The notes below the pieces were generated by a model. The model worked only from the letters and a program-made list of their open reading frames with translations. It did no database searches and was not told where the DNA came from. This document shows, one piece after another, positions 1-7,919 of a DNA stretch of 26,297 nucleotides (position 1 is the stretch's first letter; each line of letters begins with the position of its first letter). The position numbers and the translations under genes were made by a program. The stretch comes from an uncultured Prevotella sp. Its GTDB lineage: Bacteria; Bacteroidota; Bacteroidia; Bacteroidales; Bacteroidaceae. Location: NCBI GenBank assembly GCA_900557405.1, contig USSF01000032.1, positions 1-26,297 on the forward strand, read 5' to 3'.

Positions 1-6
1 TGCATT

Positions 7-49
7 GGATTACTCCAGTACTTCTATAGGATTACTCCAGTACTTCTAT
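7..49. repeat. Two-copy 22-bp-period tandem repeat
   Basis: A 21-base unit starting GGATTACTCCAG lies at 7-27 and again, identical, at 29-49. Part of it (CAGTACTT, 38-45) is also inverted at 62-69 (AAGTACTG), so a short hairpin is possible. No gene is visible here. The left end of the window cuts the region, so more copies may lie upstream. Confidence 0.8.
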
Positions 50-82
50 CCGAATTCATAAAAGTACTGAATGTTGGTCCCG

Positions 83-118
83 AGCAGATGCACCGTCCGC
101 CACCAGCAGATGCACCGT
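83..118. repeat. Second short direct repeat, 22-bp spacing
   Basis: The 14-mer AGCAGATGCACCGT occurs at 83-96 and 105-118, 22 bp apart, the same period as the unrelated repeat at 7-49. It sits between the arms of an inverted repeat (CTGAATG 67-73, CATTCAG 120-126). Function is unknown. Confidence 0.75.
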
Positions 119-193
119 TCATTCAGAATCTTCTTGCCCACCGGCCTGTCCGTTTACAGACTAAACATCTTTAAAACGCAGCCTTTTTATTAA

Positions 194-290
194 TTATACT
201 TAATAAAATCGGGATTAAGTCTACTTTTATAAGTTATACTTAATAAAATCACTATATTTGCGAAAAGTTTAAATTATAATTAATAAAAGT
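194..290. repeat. Three 17-bp iterons at 40-bp spacing before the DUF4143 ATPase gene
   Basis: TTATACTTAATAAAATC is present at 194-210 and 234-250, and a degenerate copy TTATAATTAATAAAAGT is at 274-290. The starts are exactly 40 bp apart. Around the first copy TTTATTAA (186-193) and TTAATAAA (200-207) form a perfect inverted repeat. The candidate -7 box lies between copies two and three. The exact spacing on both sides of a promoter suggests iterated operator sites; that role is inference. Confidence 0.6.
253..260 (+). promoter_or_regulatory. Candidate -7 box for the ATPase gene
   Basis: TATATTTG matches the Bacteroidetes primary-sigma -7 consensus TAnnTTTG. No TTTG stands at the expected -33 distance, so the promoter may be weak or dependent on a factor bound at the flanking iterons. 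The implied 5' leader is about 100 nt. Confidence 0.45.
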
Positions 291-366
291 TCCGTGCGTC
301 TTTGCCTTGCTGTCAGCAGGACAGCATGACGGCGACAGACGAAAACTATAAAAAGGAGGCATGTGT

Positions 367-1572
367 ATGACAGAATTGATTGAAAGACCGACATATACCG
401 AAAGGATTCTGCCCTTCGTGAACAAGAACATCATCAAGGTACTCACCGGACAGCGGCGTGTGGGCAAGAGCTGCATTCTGAAACAGATGCAGCAGCATGT
501 GAAGTCGAATTTTGCCGATGCGAACATCATATATATAAACAAGGAGCTGGACGACTTCGTATTCATGCGCTCGCACGAAGAACTCACGGCATACGTGAAC
601 GGGAAACTGAAGCCGGAGGCAAACAACTTCCTGTTCATCGATGAAGTGCAGGACATCGATGGATTCGAAATCACACTGAGGAGTCTGCAAGCCAAGGAGA
701 GCTGCGACATATTCATTACAGGAAGCAATGCCAAGATGCTGTCGAGCGAACTTTCCACCTATCTGTCTGGCAGATACGTGGAGTTCTACGTATCGAGCCT
801 CAACTACAGGGAGTTTCTGGAGTTCCACGGACTTGAAGCCTCGAACAGGAGCCTAAGAGACTACCTCACGTTCGGCGGACTCCCATATCTACACAACCTG
901 CCACTGGAAAAGGACATAGTATTCGAATACCTGCGCAATGTCTACTCCACTATCATCCTGAAGGATGTAGTGAAAAGGGAGGGAATAAGGAACGTGGATT
1001 TTCTGGAAACCCTCGCCACGTATACGGCGGACAATGTGGGCAATCTGTTTTCGGCAAACAACATAAGCAAATATCTGAAGTCGCAGCGCGTGAACATGTC
1101 CACCATCCAGGTTATCAATTACTTGAAAAATCTGCAGAATGCCTATCTCATACATAAGGTGAAGAGAATCGACATAGCCGGACTAAGGACATTCGAGATC
1201 GGCGACAAGTATTTCTTCGAGGACCTGGGACTGCGCAACTGCCATTCCGGATTCAGTATGCAGCAGGACATCAACAAGCTTATCGAGAACGCGATTTTCC
1301 TGCATCTCTTCCAGAAAGGGTATGAAGTGTATACAGGGCAGCTTGGCGGAGGAAAGGAGATTGACTTCGTAGGGAAAAAGGACGACAGGAGAATCTACGT
1401 GCAGGCTGCATATATGATTGCCGACGAGAACACAAGGAAAAGGGAGTTCGGCAATCTTGAATCCATAAACGACAACTACCCGAAATACGTGGTGAGCCTG
1501 GACGAATGGACAAGCGGCAGCAGCATCAACGGCATCGAGCATATCCATCTCGGAGAGTTTCTCATGAAATAA
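367..1572 (+). CDS. AAA family ATPase with DUF4143 C-terminal domain
   Basis: Predicted P-loop ATPase of the AAA_14 plus DUF4143 type, a family with many paralogues in Bacteroidales and no settled role. Seen here: Walker A GQRRVGKS at residues 28-35, Walker B FLFIDE with D92-E93, and a C-terminal region with the sequence KEIDFV (330-335) followed by YVQ ending at Q346. That C-terminal pattern resembles a degenerate PD-(D/E)XK nuclease fold. An ATG at 361 is in frame, but the AAAGGAGG at 352-359 would be only 1 bp from it; 367 gives 7 bp and is preferred. The length, 401 residues, is usual for the family. It stands alone, converging on the sugar transporter. Family assignment is firm; cellular function is unknown. 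Confidence 0.9.
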   Translation: MTELIERPTYTERILPFVNKNIIKVLTGQRRVGKSCILKQMQQHVKSNFADANIIYINKELDDFVFMRSHEELTAYVNGKLKPEANNFLFIDEVQDIDGFEITLRSLQAKESCDIFITGSNAKMLSSELSTYLSGRYVEFYVSSLNYREFLEFHGLEASNRSLRDYLTFGGLPYLHNLPLEKDIVFEYLRNVYSTIILKDVVKREGIRNVDFLETLATYTADNVGNLFSANNISKYLKSQRVNMSTIQVINYLKNLQNAYLIHKVKRIDIAGLRTFEIGDKYFFEDLGLRNCHSGFSMQQDINKLIENAIFLHLFQKGYEVYTGQLGGGKEIDFVGKKDDRRIYVQAAYMIADENTRKREFGNLESINDNYPKYVVSLDEWTSGSSINGIEHIHLGEFLMK

Positions 1573-1575
1573 AAA

Positions 1576-1643
1576 AAGGATTCTCCCACAGGACATCGCA
1601 ACGGTTTCCTATGCTGGAAGCCGGCATCCCGGAGAGAATCCTT
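1576..1643. terminator. Bidirectional hairpin terminator between convergent genes
   Basis: AAGGATTCTC (1576-1585) pairs with GAGAATCCTT (1634-1643). Inside, ATGCTGG and CCGGCAT form a second stem with one wobble pair. An A-tract at 1571-1577 abuts the left arm and gives a U-tract for the minus-strand transporter; on the plus strand the right arm runs into CTTGTTTCT. It can therefore serve both converging genes, better on the minus strand. Confidence 0.65.
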
Positions 1644-1666
1644 GTTTCTATATGTATATCAGCCGG

Positions 1667-3127
1667 TTACTCCTTGCGCCAGAGCTTCGACATATCCTCG
1701 AGGCTCTTGCCCTTGGTCTCCGGCACGAGCTTGAAGACGAACACGGCGGCTATGATGCAGATCACGCCATAGAGACCATACGTGAACCAATGGCCGAAGT
1801 CGTCGCCGGGGGTGAGGTGCATATTGAACATCGGCACGAAAGTGGAGCTGACTATGAAGTTGAACACCCACTGGAAGGCCACGGCGATAGCCACCGCCGC
1901 ACCACGGATGGTGTTCGGGAAGAGTTCGGCGATAAGCACCCATGCTATCGGACCCCATGAGAACATGAAGCTGGCGCTGTATACCATGATGCTGAGCATC
2001 GTGAGGGTGCCGAGCGAGGGGTTGCCGAAGGTGAGGGCAACGCCGAACGCACCCGCCGCCATACCGATGGAGCCCCAGATGAGAAGCGGTTTCCTCCCCA
2101 GTTTCTCCACCGTGAACACTGCCACGAGAGTGAACGAGATATTAACCACGCCCATGATAACCGTCTGGACCATAGGATTCTGCATACCCATGTCCTGGAA
2201 GATTCGCGGAGCGTAATAGAGCACGGCGTTGATGCCCACGGCCTGCTGGAACACGCTGAGCATGATGCCCACGAAGATGCAGAGGAAACCGTAGGAGAAG
2301 AGCTTTTCGGTCTTCACGCTGATGGTATTCTTGATGTCGCTGATTATCTCGTCGGCTATGCGCGAACCGTTGATGCGCGCAAGGATGTGGCGGGCGCGGT
2401 CGTCCTGACCCACCATCACGAGATAGCGCGGCGTCTCGGGCACGAAGCATACGAGGAGAGTGAAGAGTCCGGCGGGCACACACTCGCTGCCGAACATGTA
2501 TCTCCATCCCGTCTCCACGGTCCACTGGCAGTCCGCCCAGTTGGCTATCTGCCCTACGGCGTCATAGAGCGGATTGGCATGTGAGCCGAGGATGATGAAA
2601 TTGACGAAGTATACCACGAGCTGTCCGAAGATGATGGCGAACTGGTTCCAGCTGACGAGCATTCCGCGGATATTGCTCGGGGCTATCTCGCCGATATACA
2701 TCGGGCATATCGCCGAGGCCATGCCCACGCCGATTCCGCCGAGCACGCGGTAGATGTTGAACACCACGAGCAGCGTCCAGTTTGCCTGTCCCTGCGGCAG
2801 CATGTAGGTTTCGGGCTCCATCGAGCCCCATGCCGACAGGAAGAAGCAAACGCCGGCGAATATCAGCGAGCGCTTGCGGCCAATCCGGCTGGCGAACAGG
2901 CCCGACAGGGCGCTGCCGATGATGCAGCCAATGAGGGCGCTCGACGAGGTGAAGCCGTGCATGAAGTCGGTGTATTCGAAATCTGAAGCTCCCTTGAAGA
3001 AAGCCTGCAGACCCTTCTCCGCTCCGGAGATTACCGCCGTGTCGTAGCCGAAAAGCAGTCCGCCCAGCACGGCAACCAATACGATAGAAATGAGGTAGGA
3101 CTTGCTACCCTTCTCGATTTGTTCCAT
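1667..3127 (-). CDS. xylE: Sugar porter family MFS transporter, XylE-like (D-xylose:H+ symporter)
   Basis: Inner-membrane sugar/proton symporter of the sugar porter family, 486 residues, close to E. coli XylE (about 491). Family motifs are all present: GGLLFGYDTAVISG near the N terminus, GRKR, PETPRYLV, GRKPL and PETKGKSLEDM at the end. Residues that bind xylose in XylE have counterparts: the NQFAIIFGQL helix, QQAVGIN (Q294, Q295, N300) and SWGPIAWVL. This favours xylose or a related sugar as substrate. No xylA or xylB is adjacent, so the gene stands alone, starting behind its own upstream region and ending at the shared terminator. Transporter family is certain; the exact sugar is inferred. 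Confidence 0.9.
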   Translation of the reverse strand: MEQIEKGSKSYLISIVLVAVLGGLLFGYDTAVISGAEKGLQAFFKGASDFEYTDFMHGFTSSSALIGCIIGSALSGLFASRIGRKRSLIFAGVCFFLSAWGSMEPETYMLPQGQANWTLLVVFNIYRVLGGIGVGMASAICPMYIGEIAPSNIRGMLVSWNQFAIIFGQLVVYFVNFIILGSHANPLYDAVGQIANWADCQWTVETGWRYMFGSECVPAGLFTLLVCFVPETPRYLVMVGQDDRARHILARINGSRIADEIISDIKNTISVKTEKLFSYGFLCIFVGIMLSVFQQAVGINAVLYYAPRIFQDMGMQNPMVQTVIMGVVNISFTLVAVFTVEKLGRKPLLIWGSIGMAAGAFGVALTFGNPSLGTLTMLSIMVYSASFMFSWGPIAWVLIAELFPNTIRGAAVAIAVAFQWVFNFIVSSTFVPMFNMHLTPGDDFGHWFTYGLYGVICIIAAVFVFKLVPETKGKSLEDMSKLWRKE

Positions 3128-3216
3128 TCTCTGTTTGTTTTTATCAGGTTAGTGTTTTGATTTGTTCCGTTTCTTCCTCCGCCCCGATGATTCGGGTTCA
3201 GGCGGCAAGGACTTTG

Positions 3217-3224
3217 CAAAGGTA
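3217..3224 (-). promoter_or_regulatory. Candidate -7 box for the sugar transporter gene
   Basis: On the minus strand TACCTTTG matches TAnnTTTG, about 90 bp upstream of the transporter start. A second TTTG-bearing stretch lies just upstream, but there is no clear -33 box at 19-20 bp. Confidence 0.45.
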
Positions 3225-3383
3225 ATGCAAATAGATGAAAAGATGAATTTTTATCTTCGTTTCTTTACCTGGAAAATATGCATGACGGCGATTATTACCC
3301 CTGTTTTGACGAAAAATACACCTTAAAATAAAAAAGCGACACTGTTTTTTCGGAATATGAAAAGAAAAGTCGAGATTTTTTAG

Positions 3384-3391
3384 TAAGTTTG
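3384..3391 (+). promoter_or_regulatory. Candidate -7 box for holB-ricT-gldH
   Basis: TAAGTTTG fits TAnnTTTG and is followed by GC, as is common at such promoters. Transcription would begin near 3398, which rules out the in-frame ATG at 3389 as the holB start. No clear -33 element is seen. Confidence 0.5.
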
Positions 3392-3436
3392 CAACAAAAG
3401 AAACGGACGGACTGTTCGGCAAGACGAAATATTCCA

Positions 3437-4612
3437 ATGAAATTCAGCGACGTTATAGGACAGGAAGAGGCTAAAAGACAGATGCTGCAGCTGGTGGCGG
3501 AACACCGGGTGCCGCACGCAATGCTGCTATGCGGACCGCTCGGATGCGGAAAGATGGCGCTGGCCGTGGCGATGGCGTCGTTCCTGCTCGGAGAGCACGA
3601 CGAGAGCGACCCAATACAGGCCGAGGCGGCGAAGCAGCTGCCGCAGATGTCGCCCGAGAAGAGGCACAGCGCGGAAGCCATGCTCGCCAAGCTCGCACAT
3701 CCCGACCTCACCTTCTCCTACCCCGTAATCAAACCCTCCGGCACAAGCGCGGACCATAAGATGACGAGCGACGACTTTGCCAAGGAGTGGAACCAGATTA
3801 TCGTGGGCAGCCGCTATTTCTCGATGGACCAGTGGCTTGCGACGATGGGCGCCGATAACCAGCAGGCTGTCATCGGCGTGGGCGAGAGCGACGCGCTGAT
3901 AAGGAAACTGAGCATAAAATCCAGTCAGGGAGGATACAAGGTGTGCATTATCTGGCTGCCCGAGAAGATGAACGTGGCTTGCGCCAACAGTCTGCTCAAG
4001 CTCATCGAGGAACCGCCGCAGCAGACGGTGTTCATCATGGTATGCGAAGAGCCGGAGAAACTGCTGGAGACCATTCGCAGCCGCACGCAGCGCTTCGACA
4101 TAAAGAAGATAGACACGCCGGAAGTGGAAAGCGCCCTCGTGGAAAAGAGATACATCGCGCCGGAGGTGGCGAAGAGGATTGCCCGGGTGGCAAACGGCAA
4201 CTGGCTGACCGCCCTGAAGGAGCTGGACGCGGGAAACGAGAACAGGCTTTTCCTCGACATGTTCATCATGCTCATGCGGCTCGCGTATATGCGGAAGGTG
4301 AAGGACCTGAAGAAATGGAGCGAGGCAGTGGCGGCATACGGCAGGGAGAAGCAGAAGAGGATGCTCACATACTTCATCCATCTCATCAGGGAGAACTTCA
4401 TGTATAACTTCCAGAACCCCGACCTCGTGTACATGACGATGGAGGAGGAGGAATTCTCAAAGAAGTTCGCACGCTTCATCAACGAGGCGAACGTGGTGGA
4501 ACTCTCGGAACTCTTCGACCGCGGAATACGCGACATCGGGCAGAATGCAAATGCAAAGATAGTGTTCTTCGACATCGCGCTGAAGACTATCGTTCTGCTA
4601 ATCCAGAAATAA
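3437..4612 (+). CDS. holB: DNA polymerase III subunit delta' (clamp loader)
   Basis: AAA+ clamp-loader subunit that helps place the sliding clamp on primed DNA. Opens with MKFSDVIGQEEAKRQ, the usual start of the family, then a P-loop GPLGCGKM (33-40) in which the Thr/Ser after Lys is Met. Next comes LLKLIEEPP and the arginine-finger segment S215-R216-T217, where many relatives have SRC. The Cys-rich zinc module of E. coli delta' is not seen. Delta' is usually a non-hydrolysing stator, so the altered P-loop fits. I chose 3437 because the longer in-frame start (3389) overlaps the promoter -7 box. Followed 105 bp later by ricT, the same order as holB-yaaT in B. subtilis. 391 residues. Confidence 0.88.
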   Translation: MKFSDVIGQEEAKRQMLQLVAEHRVPHAMLLCGPLGCGKMALAVAMASFLLGEHDESDPIQAEAAKQLPQMSPEKRHSAEAMLAKLAHPDLTFSYPVIKPSGTSADHKMTSDDFAKEWNQIIVGSRYFSMDQWLATMGADNQQAVIGVGESDALIRKLSIKSSQGGYKVCIIWLPEKMNVACANSLLKLIEEPPQQTVFIMVCEEPEKLLETIRSRTQRFDIKKIDTPEVESALVEKRYIAPEVAKRIARVANGNWLTALKELDAGNENRLFLDMFIMLMRLAYMRKVKDLKKWSEAVAAYGREKQKRMLTYFIHLIRENFMYNFQNPDLVYMTMEEEEFSKKFARFINEANVVELSELFDRGIRDIGQNANAKIVFFDIALKTIVLLIQK

Positions 4613-4717
4613 ACAGCAAACAATATATATCACAGGGCTCCAGGGACTGAAAAGGGAAAGAGCAACGCCCGTTCCCTCTCACTGTTTCCCCGCCGGAGCA
4701 AATAGAAAAGACAAGAC

Positions 4718-6115
4718 ATGGACTTCAAGAATATGAAATTTACCGTTGGCGACGGATGTTCACGCGGCCTCTGCCGAAGAGGATGCGGACGACAGGACCG
4801 ACAGCTCAACACATACGACTGGCTCGCAGACGTGCCGGGAAACGCTGAAAGCACCGACCTGGTGGAGGTGCAGTTCAAGAACACGCGCAAGGGATACTAC
4901 CACAACGTGAACGGACTCGACCTGAAGAAGGGCGACATCGTGGCTGTGGAGGCAAGCCCGGGGCACGACATCGGAGTGGTGACGCTCACCGGAAAACTCG
5001 TGAAGCTACAGATAAAGAAGGCTAACCTCAAGTCGATGGACGACATCAAGCGCATCTACCGCATCGCAAAGCAGGTGGACATGGACAAATGGCGCGAGGC
5101 GAAAAGCCGTGAGCACGGCACCATGATACAGAGCCGCCAGATTGCCAAGGACCTGAACCTGCAGATGAAGATTGGCGACGTGGAATACCAGGGCGACGCA
5201 AACAAGGCGATATTCTATTACATCGCCGACGAGCGCGTGGACTTCCGCCAGCTCATCAAGGTGCTCGCCGAAACCTTCCACGTAAGGATAGAGATGAAGC
5301 AGATCGGCGCAAGGCAGGAGGCAGGGCGCATCGGCGGAACCGGTCCTTGCGGCAGGGAACTGTGCTGTGCCACATGGATGAAGAACTTCGTATCGGTAAG
5401 CACTGGAGCCGCACGATACCAGGACATTTCGCTCAATCCGCAGAAGCTCGCGGGAATGTGTGCAAAACTGAAATGCTGCCTCAACTATGAGGTGGACAAC
5501 TATATAGAGGCAAGCAGGAAGCTGCCGAGCCGCGAAGTGGTACTGCAGACCATAGACGGCGACTACTACCTGTTCAAGACCGACATACTGGCTGGACTCG
5601 TGACCTACTCCACCGACAAGCGTCTCGCTGCCAACCTCGAGACAATCAGTGGGCAGCGCGCTCTCGAAATCATCGAAATGAACAAGCGCGGCGAAAAGCC
5701 GGAATCGCTGACAGAAGGCGACATCCCGAAGGGTGACTCCAAGCAGACCGACCTGCTCGCAGGCGAAAGCCTCACACGCTTCGACAAGGCAAAGAAAAAG
5801 AAGAAAGGCAACAAACCGCGCGGACAGAAGCCGCAGCAGGAAAAGCAGGCAAAGGGCAACGAAGCCAACAACCCAGCCAAGCAGAAGGGCGACAGCCAGA
5901 AGCCTAAGGCTGAAGGACAGAAGCCGAAAGCCGACGGACAGAAGTCCCGTCAGCCCCGTCAGCAGCAGAGAGGCAGCAACGGCAACGCACCGAAAGACGC
6001 CCAGCAGGGACAAAAAGGCAACGCGCCGAGGAGACGCCCGGGCAGAGACAACCAGGGCAGGCAGCAGAACCGCCAGCAGGACGGACAGAAAAGAAGCGAC
6101 AATAAGGAAGCATAA
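4718..6115 (+). CDS. ricT: RicT/YaaT-like PSP1-domain Fe-S protein
   Basis: Homologue of B. subtilis RicT (YaaT), which with RicA and RicF forms an Fe-S complex affecting RNA processing and development. The PSP1 core carries the conserved GTGPCGRELCC (C211, C216, C217) and MCAKLKCCLNYE (C248, C253, C254). Ahead of the core lies an extension of about 45 residues with three more cysteines (C14, C19, C23). From about residue 340 to the end is a low-complexity tail rich in Lys, Gln, Arg, Gly and Pro with repeated GQKPKA-type units, probably disordered and possibly RNA-binding. It lies between holB and gldH; gldH starts 2 bp after its stop codon, so they are co-transcribed. Family is confident; partners in this lineage are unknown. 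Confidence 0.87.
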   Translation: MDFKNMKFTVGDGCSRGLCRRGCGRQDRQLNTYDWLADVPGNAESTDLVEVQFKNTRKGYYHNVNGLDLKKGDIVAVEASPGHDIGVVTLTGKLVKLQIKKANLKSMDDIKRIYRIAKQVDMDKWREAKSREHGTMIQSRQIAKDLNLQMKIGDVEYQGDANKAIFYYIADERVDFRQLIKVLAETFHVRIEMKQIGARQEAGRIGGTGPCGRELCCATWMKNFVSVSTGAARYQDISLNPQKLAGMCAKLKCCLNYEVDNYIEASRKLPSREVVLQTIDGDYYLFKTDILAGLVTYSTDKRLAANLETISGQRALEIIEMNKRGEKPESLTEGDIPKGDSKQTDLLAGESLTRFDKAKKKKKGNKPRGQKPQQEKQAKGNEANNPAKQKGDSQKPKAEGQKPKADGQKSRQPRQQQRGSNGNAPKDAQQGQKGNAPRRRPGRDNQGRQQNRQQDGQKRSDNKEA

Positions 6116-6117
6116 GA

Positions 6118-6597
6118 ATGCAGAAAAGAGTATATACCTTATTATATTATATAGTGTCGGTGGTTATGACGGCGGCGGTTGCCGTCTCATGCGCCACCGA
6201 CACCGTTTACTATTCATACGCCCACACCCCGGTTGCGGGATGGGAGAAGAACGACACGCTGACATTCAACATCCCGGGAATGACTACGCCGGGCACCTAC
6301 AGTCAGCAGGTGGGGCTTCGCATGACTTCCGCCTTCCCCTTCACAAGCATCAGTCTCATCGTGGAACAGCGCATCATGCCACGGGGCAAGGTGCTGACCG
6401 ACACCATAAAATGTCCGATTACCGACATACGAGGCAATTTCCTCGGCGACGGCATCAGCTCATTCCAATACATGTTTCCGCTGCGCGAAGTGACGCTCAA
6501 CAAAAAGGACTCCATCCACGTGAGCATACGCCACAACATGAAGCGCGAGATTCTGCCAGGCGTTTCGGACATCGGACTGAAGATGGAATTCAAATGA
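6118..6597 (+). CDS. gldH: GldH-like lipoprotein
   Basis: Predicted outer-envelope lipoprotein, 159 residues. A basic N terminus and hydrophobic stretch end in the lipobox AVSC with C25 as the lipidated residue. The mature part, with GWEKNDTLTF soon after the lipid anchor and a beta-rich body, matches the GldH family. GldH is required for gliding in Flavobacterium, but homologues are common in non-gliding Bacteroidales, where the role is unclear. The start lies 2 bp after the ricT stop, and the Shine-Dalgarno-like AAGGAAG is inside the end of ricT. No other gld or por secretion genes are nearby. Confidence 0.82.
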   Translation: MQKRVYTLLYYIVSVVMTAAVAVSCATDTVYYSYAHTPVAGWEKNDTLTFNIPGMTTPGTYSQQVGLRMTSAFPFTSISLIVEQRIMPRGKVLTDTIKCPITDIRGNFLGDGISSFQYMFPLREVTLNKKDSIHVSIRHNMKREILPGVSDIGLKMEFK

Positions 6598-6624
6598 CAA
6601 AAACAAGCCTTTTCACCGCTTCTC

Positions 6625-6655
6625 TTTGCCATGTGATGGAAATAAAGTAAATTTG
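6625..6655 (+). promoter_or_regulatory. Bacteroidetes-type promoter, AICAR formyltransferase gene
   Basis: TTTG at 6625-6628 is followed after exactly 19 bp by TAAATTTG at 6648-6655, a full match to the -33/-7 pattern of Bacteroidetes primary-sigma promoters. It gives a leader of about 35-40 nt before the start at 6699. Confidence 0.75.
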
Positions 6656-6698
6656 CAGGCATAAATCAAGGTGGAAAGATTATATTCAAATAACAATA

Positions 6699-7880
6699 AT
6701 GAAAGAATTACAGTTAAAGTACGGATGCAATCCTAACCAGAAGCCTTCGAGAATCTATATGGAAGAAGGCGAACTGCCTATCGAAGTGTTGAACGGACGC
6801 CCTGGCTACATCAATTTCCTTGATGCGCTGAACAGCTGGCAATTGGTGAAAGAACTGAAGGAAGCCACCGGCCTGCCCGCCGCTGCAAGCTTCAAGCACG
6901 TTTCTCCGGCAGGAGCTGCCGTGGGTCTGCCGCTTAGCGACACCCTGAAGAAAATCTACTTCGTGGACGACCTGAAAATCGAACTCTCACCTATCGCCTG
7001 TGCATACGCAAGGGCACGCGGCGCTGACCGCATGAGTTCCTACGGCGACTTCGTGGCTCTGAGCGACACATGCGACGCTGCAACGGCAACGCTCCTCAAG
7101 CGCGAAGTGAGCGACGGAGTGATTGCGCCCGACTTTACCGACGAAGCTCTCGAGATACTGCGCGCGAAGCGCAAGGGCACATACAACGTAATCAAGATTG
7201 ACCCTGCATACAAGCCGGCTCCAGTGGAGCACAAGCAGGTGTTCGGCGTGACCTTCGAGCAGGGACGCAACGAGGTGAAGCTCGACGACCCGGCTCTCTT
7301 CGAGAACATCCCCACAAAGAGCAAGACTTTCACAGAGGAAGCAAAGCGCGACCTCATCATCAGTCTCATCACACTGAAATACACCCAGAGCAACTCCGTA
7401 TGCTACGTGAAGGACGGACAGGCTATCGGCATCGGTGCCGGACAACAGAGCCGCATCCACTGTACACGTCTCGCCGGAAACAAGGCCGACATCTGGTGGC
7501 TGCGTCAGCACCCGAAGGTGATGAACCTGCCGTTCGTGCCTGGAATCCGCCGCGCTGACCGCGACAACACCATCGACATCTACATCAGCGAGGACCACGA
7601 CGACGTGCTGGCTGACGGAGCATGGCAGCAGTTCTTCACCGAGAAGCCCGAGGTGCTCACCATGGAGGAGAAGAAGGCTTGGATTGCCAAGAATACCAAG
7701 GTGGCCCTGGGCAGCGACGCATTCTTCCCGTTCGGCGACAACATCGAGCGCGCCCACAAGAGCGGTGTGGAGTATGTGGCACAGGCTGGAGGCTCAGTAC
7801 GCGACGACCATGTCATCGACACCTGCAACAAGTATGGCATCACGATGGCATTCACCGGCGTGAGACTGTTCCATCACTAA
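6699..7880 (+). CDS. Stand-alone AICAR formyltransferase (PurH C-terminal-domain type)
   Basis: Predicted to transfer a formyl group from 10-formyl-tetrahydrofolate to AICAR, the penultimate step of IMP synthesis. The whole 393-residue protein corresponds to the transformylase half of PurH; the N-terminal IMP cyclohydrolase domain of about 200 residues is absent. Seen: KYGCNPNQKP at the start, the catalytic pair K66-H67 in FKHVSPAG, SDGVIAPDF, KYTQSNSVCY, GIGAGQQSRIHCTRLAGNKA and a final GSDAFFPFGDN segment. It is not a truncated PurH, because the start is at a natural domain edge behind its own promoter. Such short forms occur in Bacteroidetes, often next to a full PurH elsewhere in the genome. 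The small gene at 7920 may be co-transcribed. Confidence 0.9.
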   Translation: MKELQLKYGCNPNQKPSRIYMEEGELPIEVLNGRPGYINFLDALNSWQLVKELKEATGLPAAASFKHVSPAGAAVGLPLSDTLKKIYFVDDLKIELSPIACAYARARGADRMSSYGDFVALSDTCDAATATLLKREVSDGVIAPDFTDEALEILRAKRKGTYNVIKIDPAYKPAPVEHKQVFGVTFEQGRNEVKLDDPALFENIPTKSKTFTEEAKRDLIISLITLKYTQSNSVCYVKDGQAIGIGAGQQSRIHCTRLAGNKADIWWLRQHPKVMNLPFVPGIRRADRDNTIDIYISEDHDDVLADGAWQQFFTEKPEVLTMEEKKAWIAKNTKVALGSDAFFPFGDNIERAHKSGVEYVAQAGGSVRDDHVIDTCNKYGITMAFTGVRLFHH

Positions 7881-7919
7881 TTTTCGACAACTCTATATTC
7901 TTAACTCTAAACTCAAATT

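Noticed and set aside
7..118. CRISPR array
   Set aside because: Only two copies each of two different repeats, directly abutting or with 8-bp gaps, no spacers of normal length and no cas genes.
3389..3436. Earlier ATG for holB
   Set aside because: It overlaps the -7 box and adds 16 residues not typical of delta'.
4653..4677. Hairpin AGGGAA/TTCCCT between holB and ricT as terminator
   Set aside because: Only six pairs and no U-tract; the genes are more likely co-transcribed.
5006..6013. A 335-codon minus-strand frame across ricT
   Set aside because: Leu/Val/Ala-rich antisense shadow of ricT with no family features.
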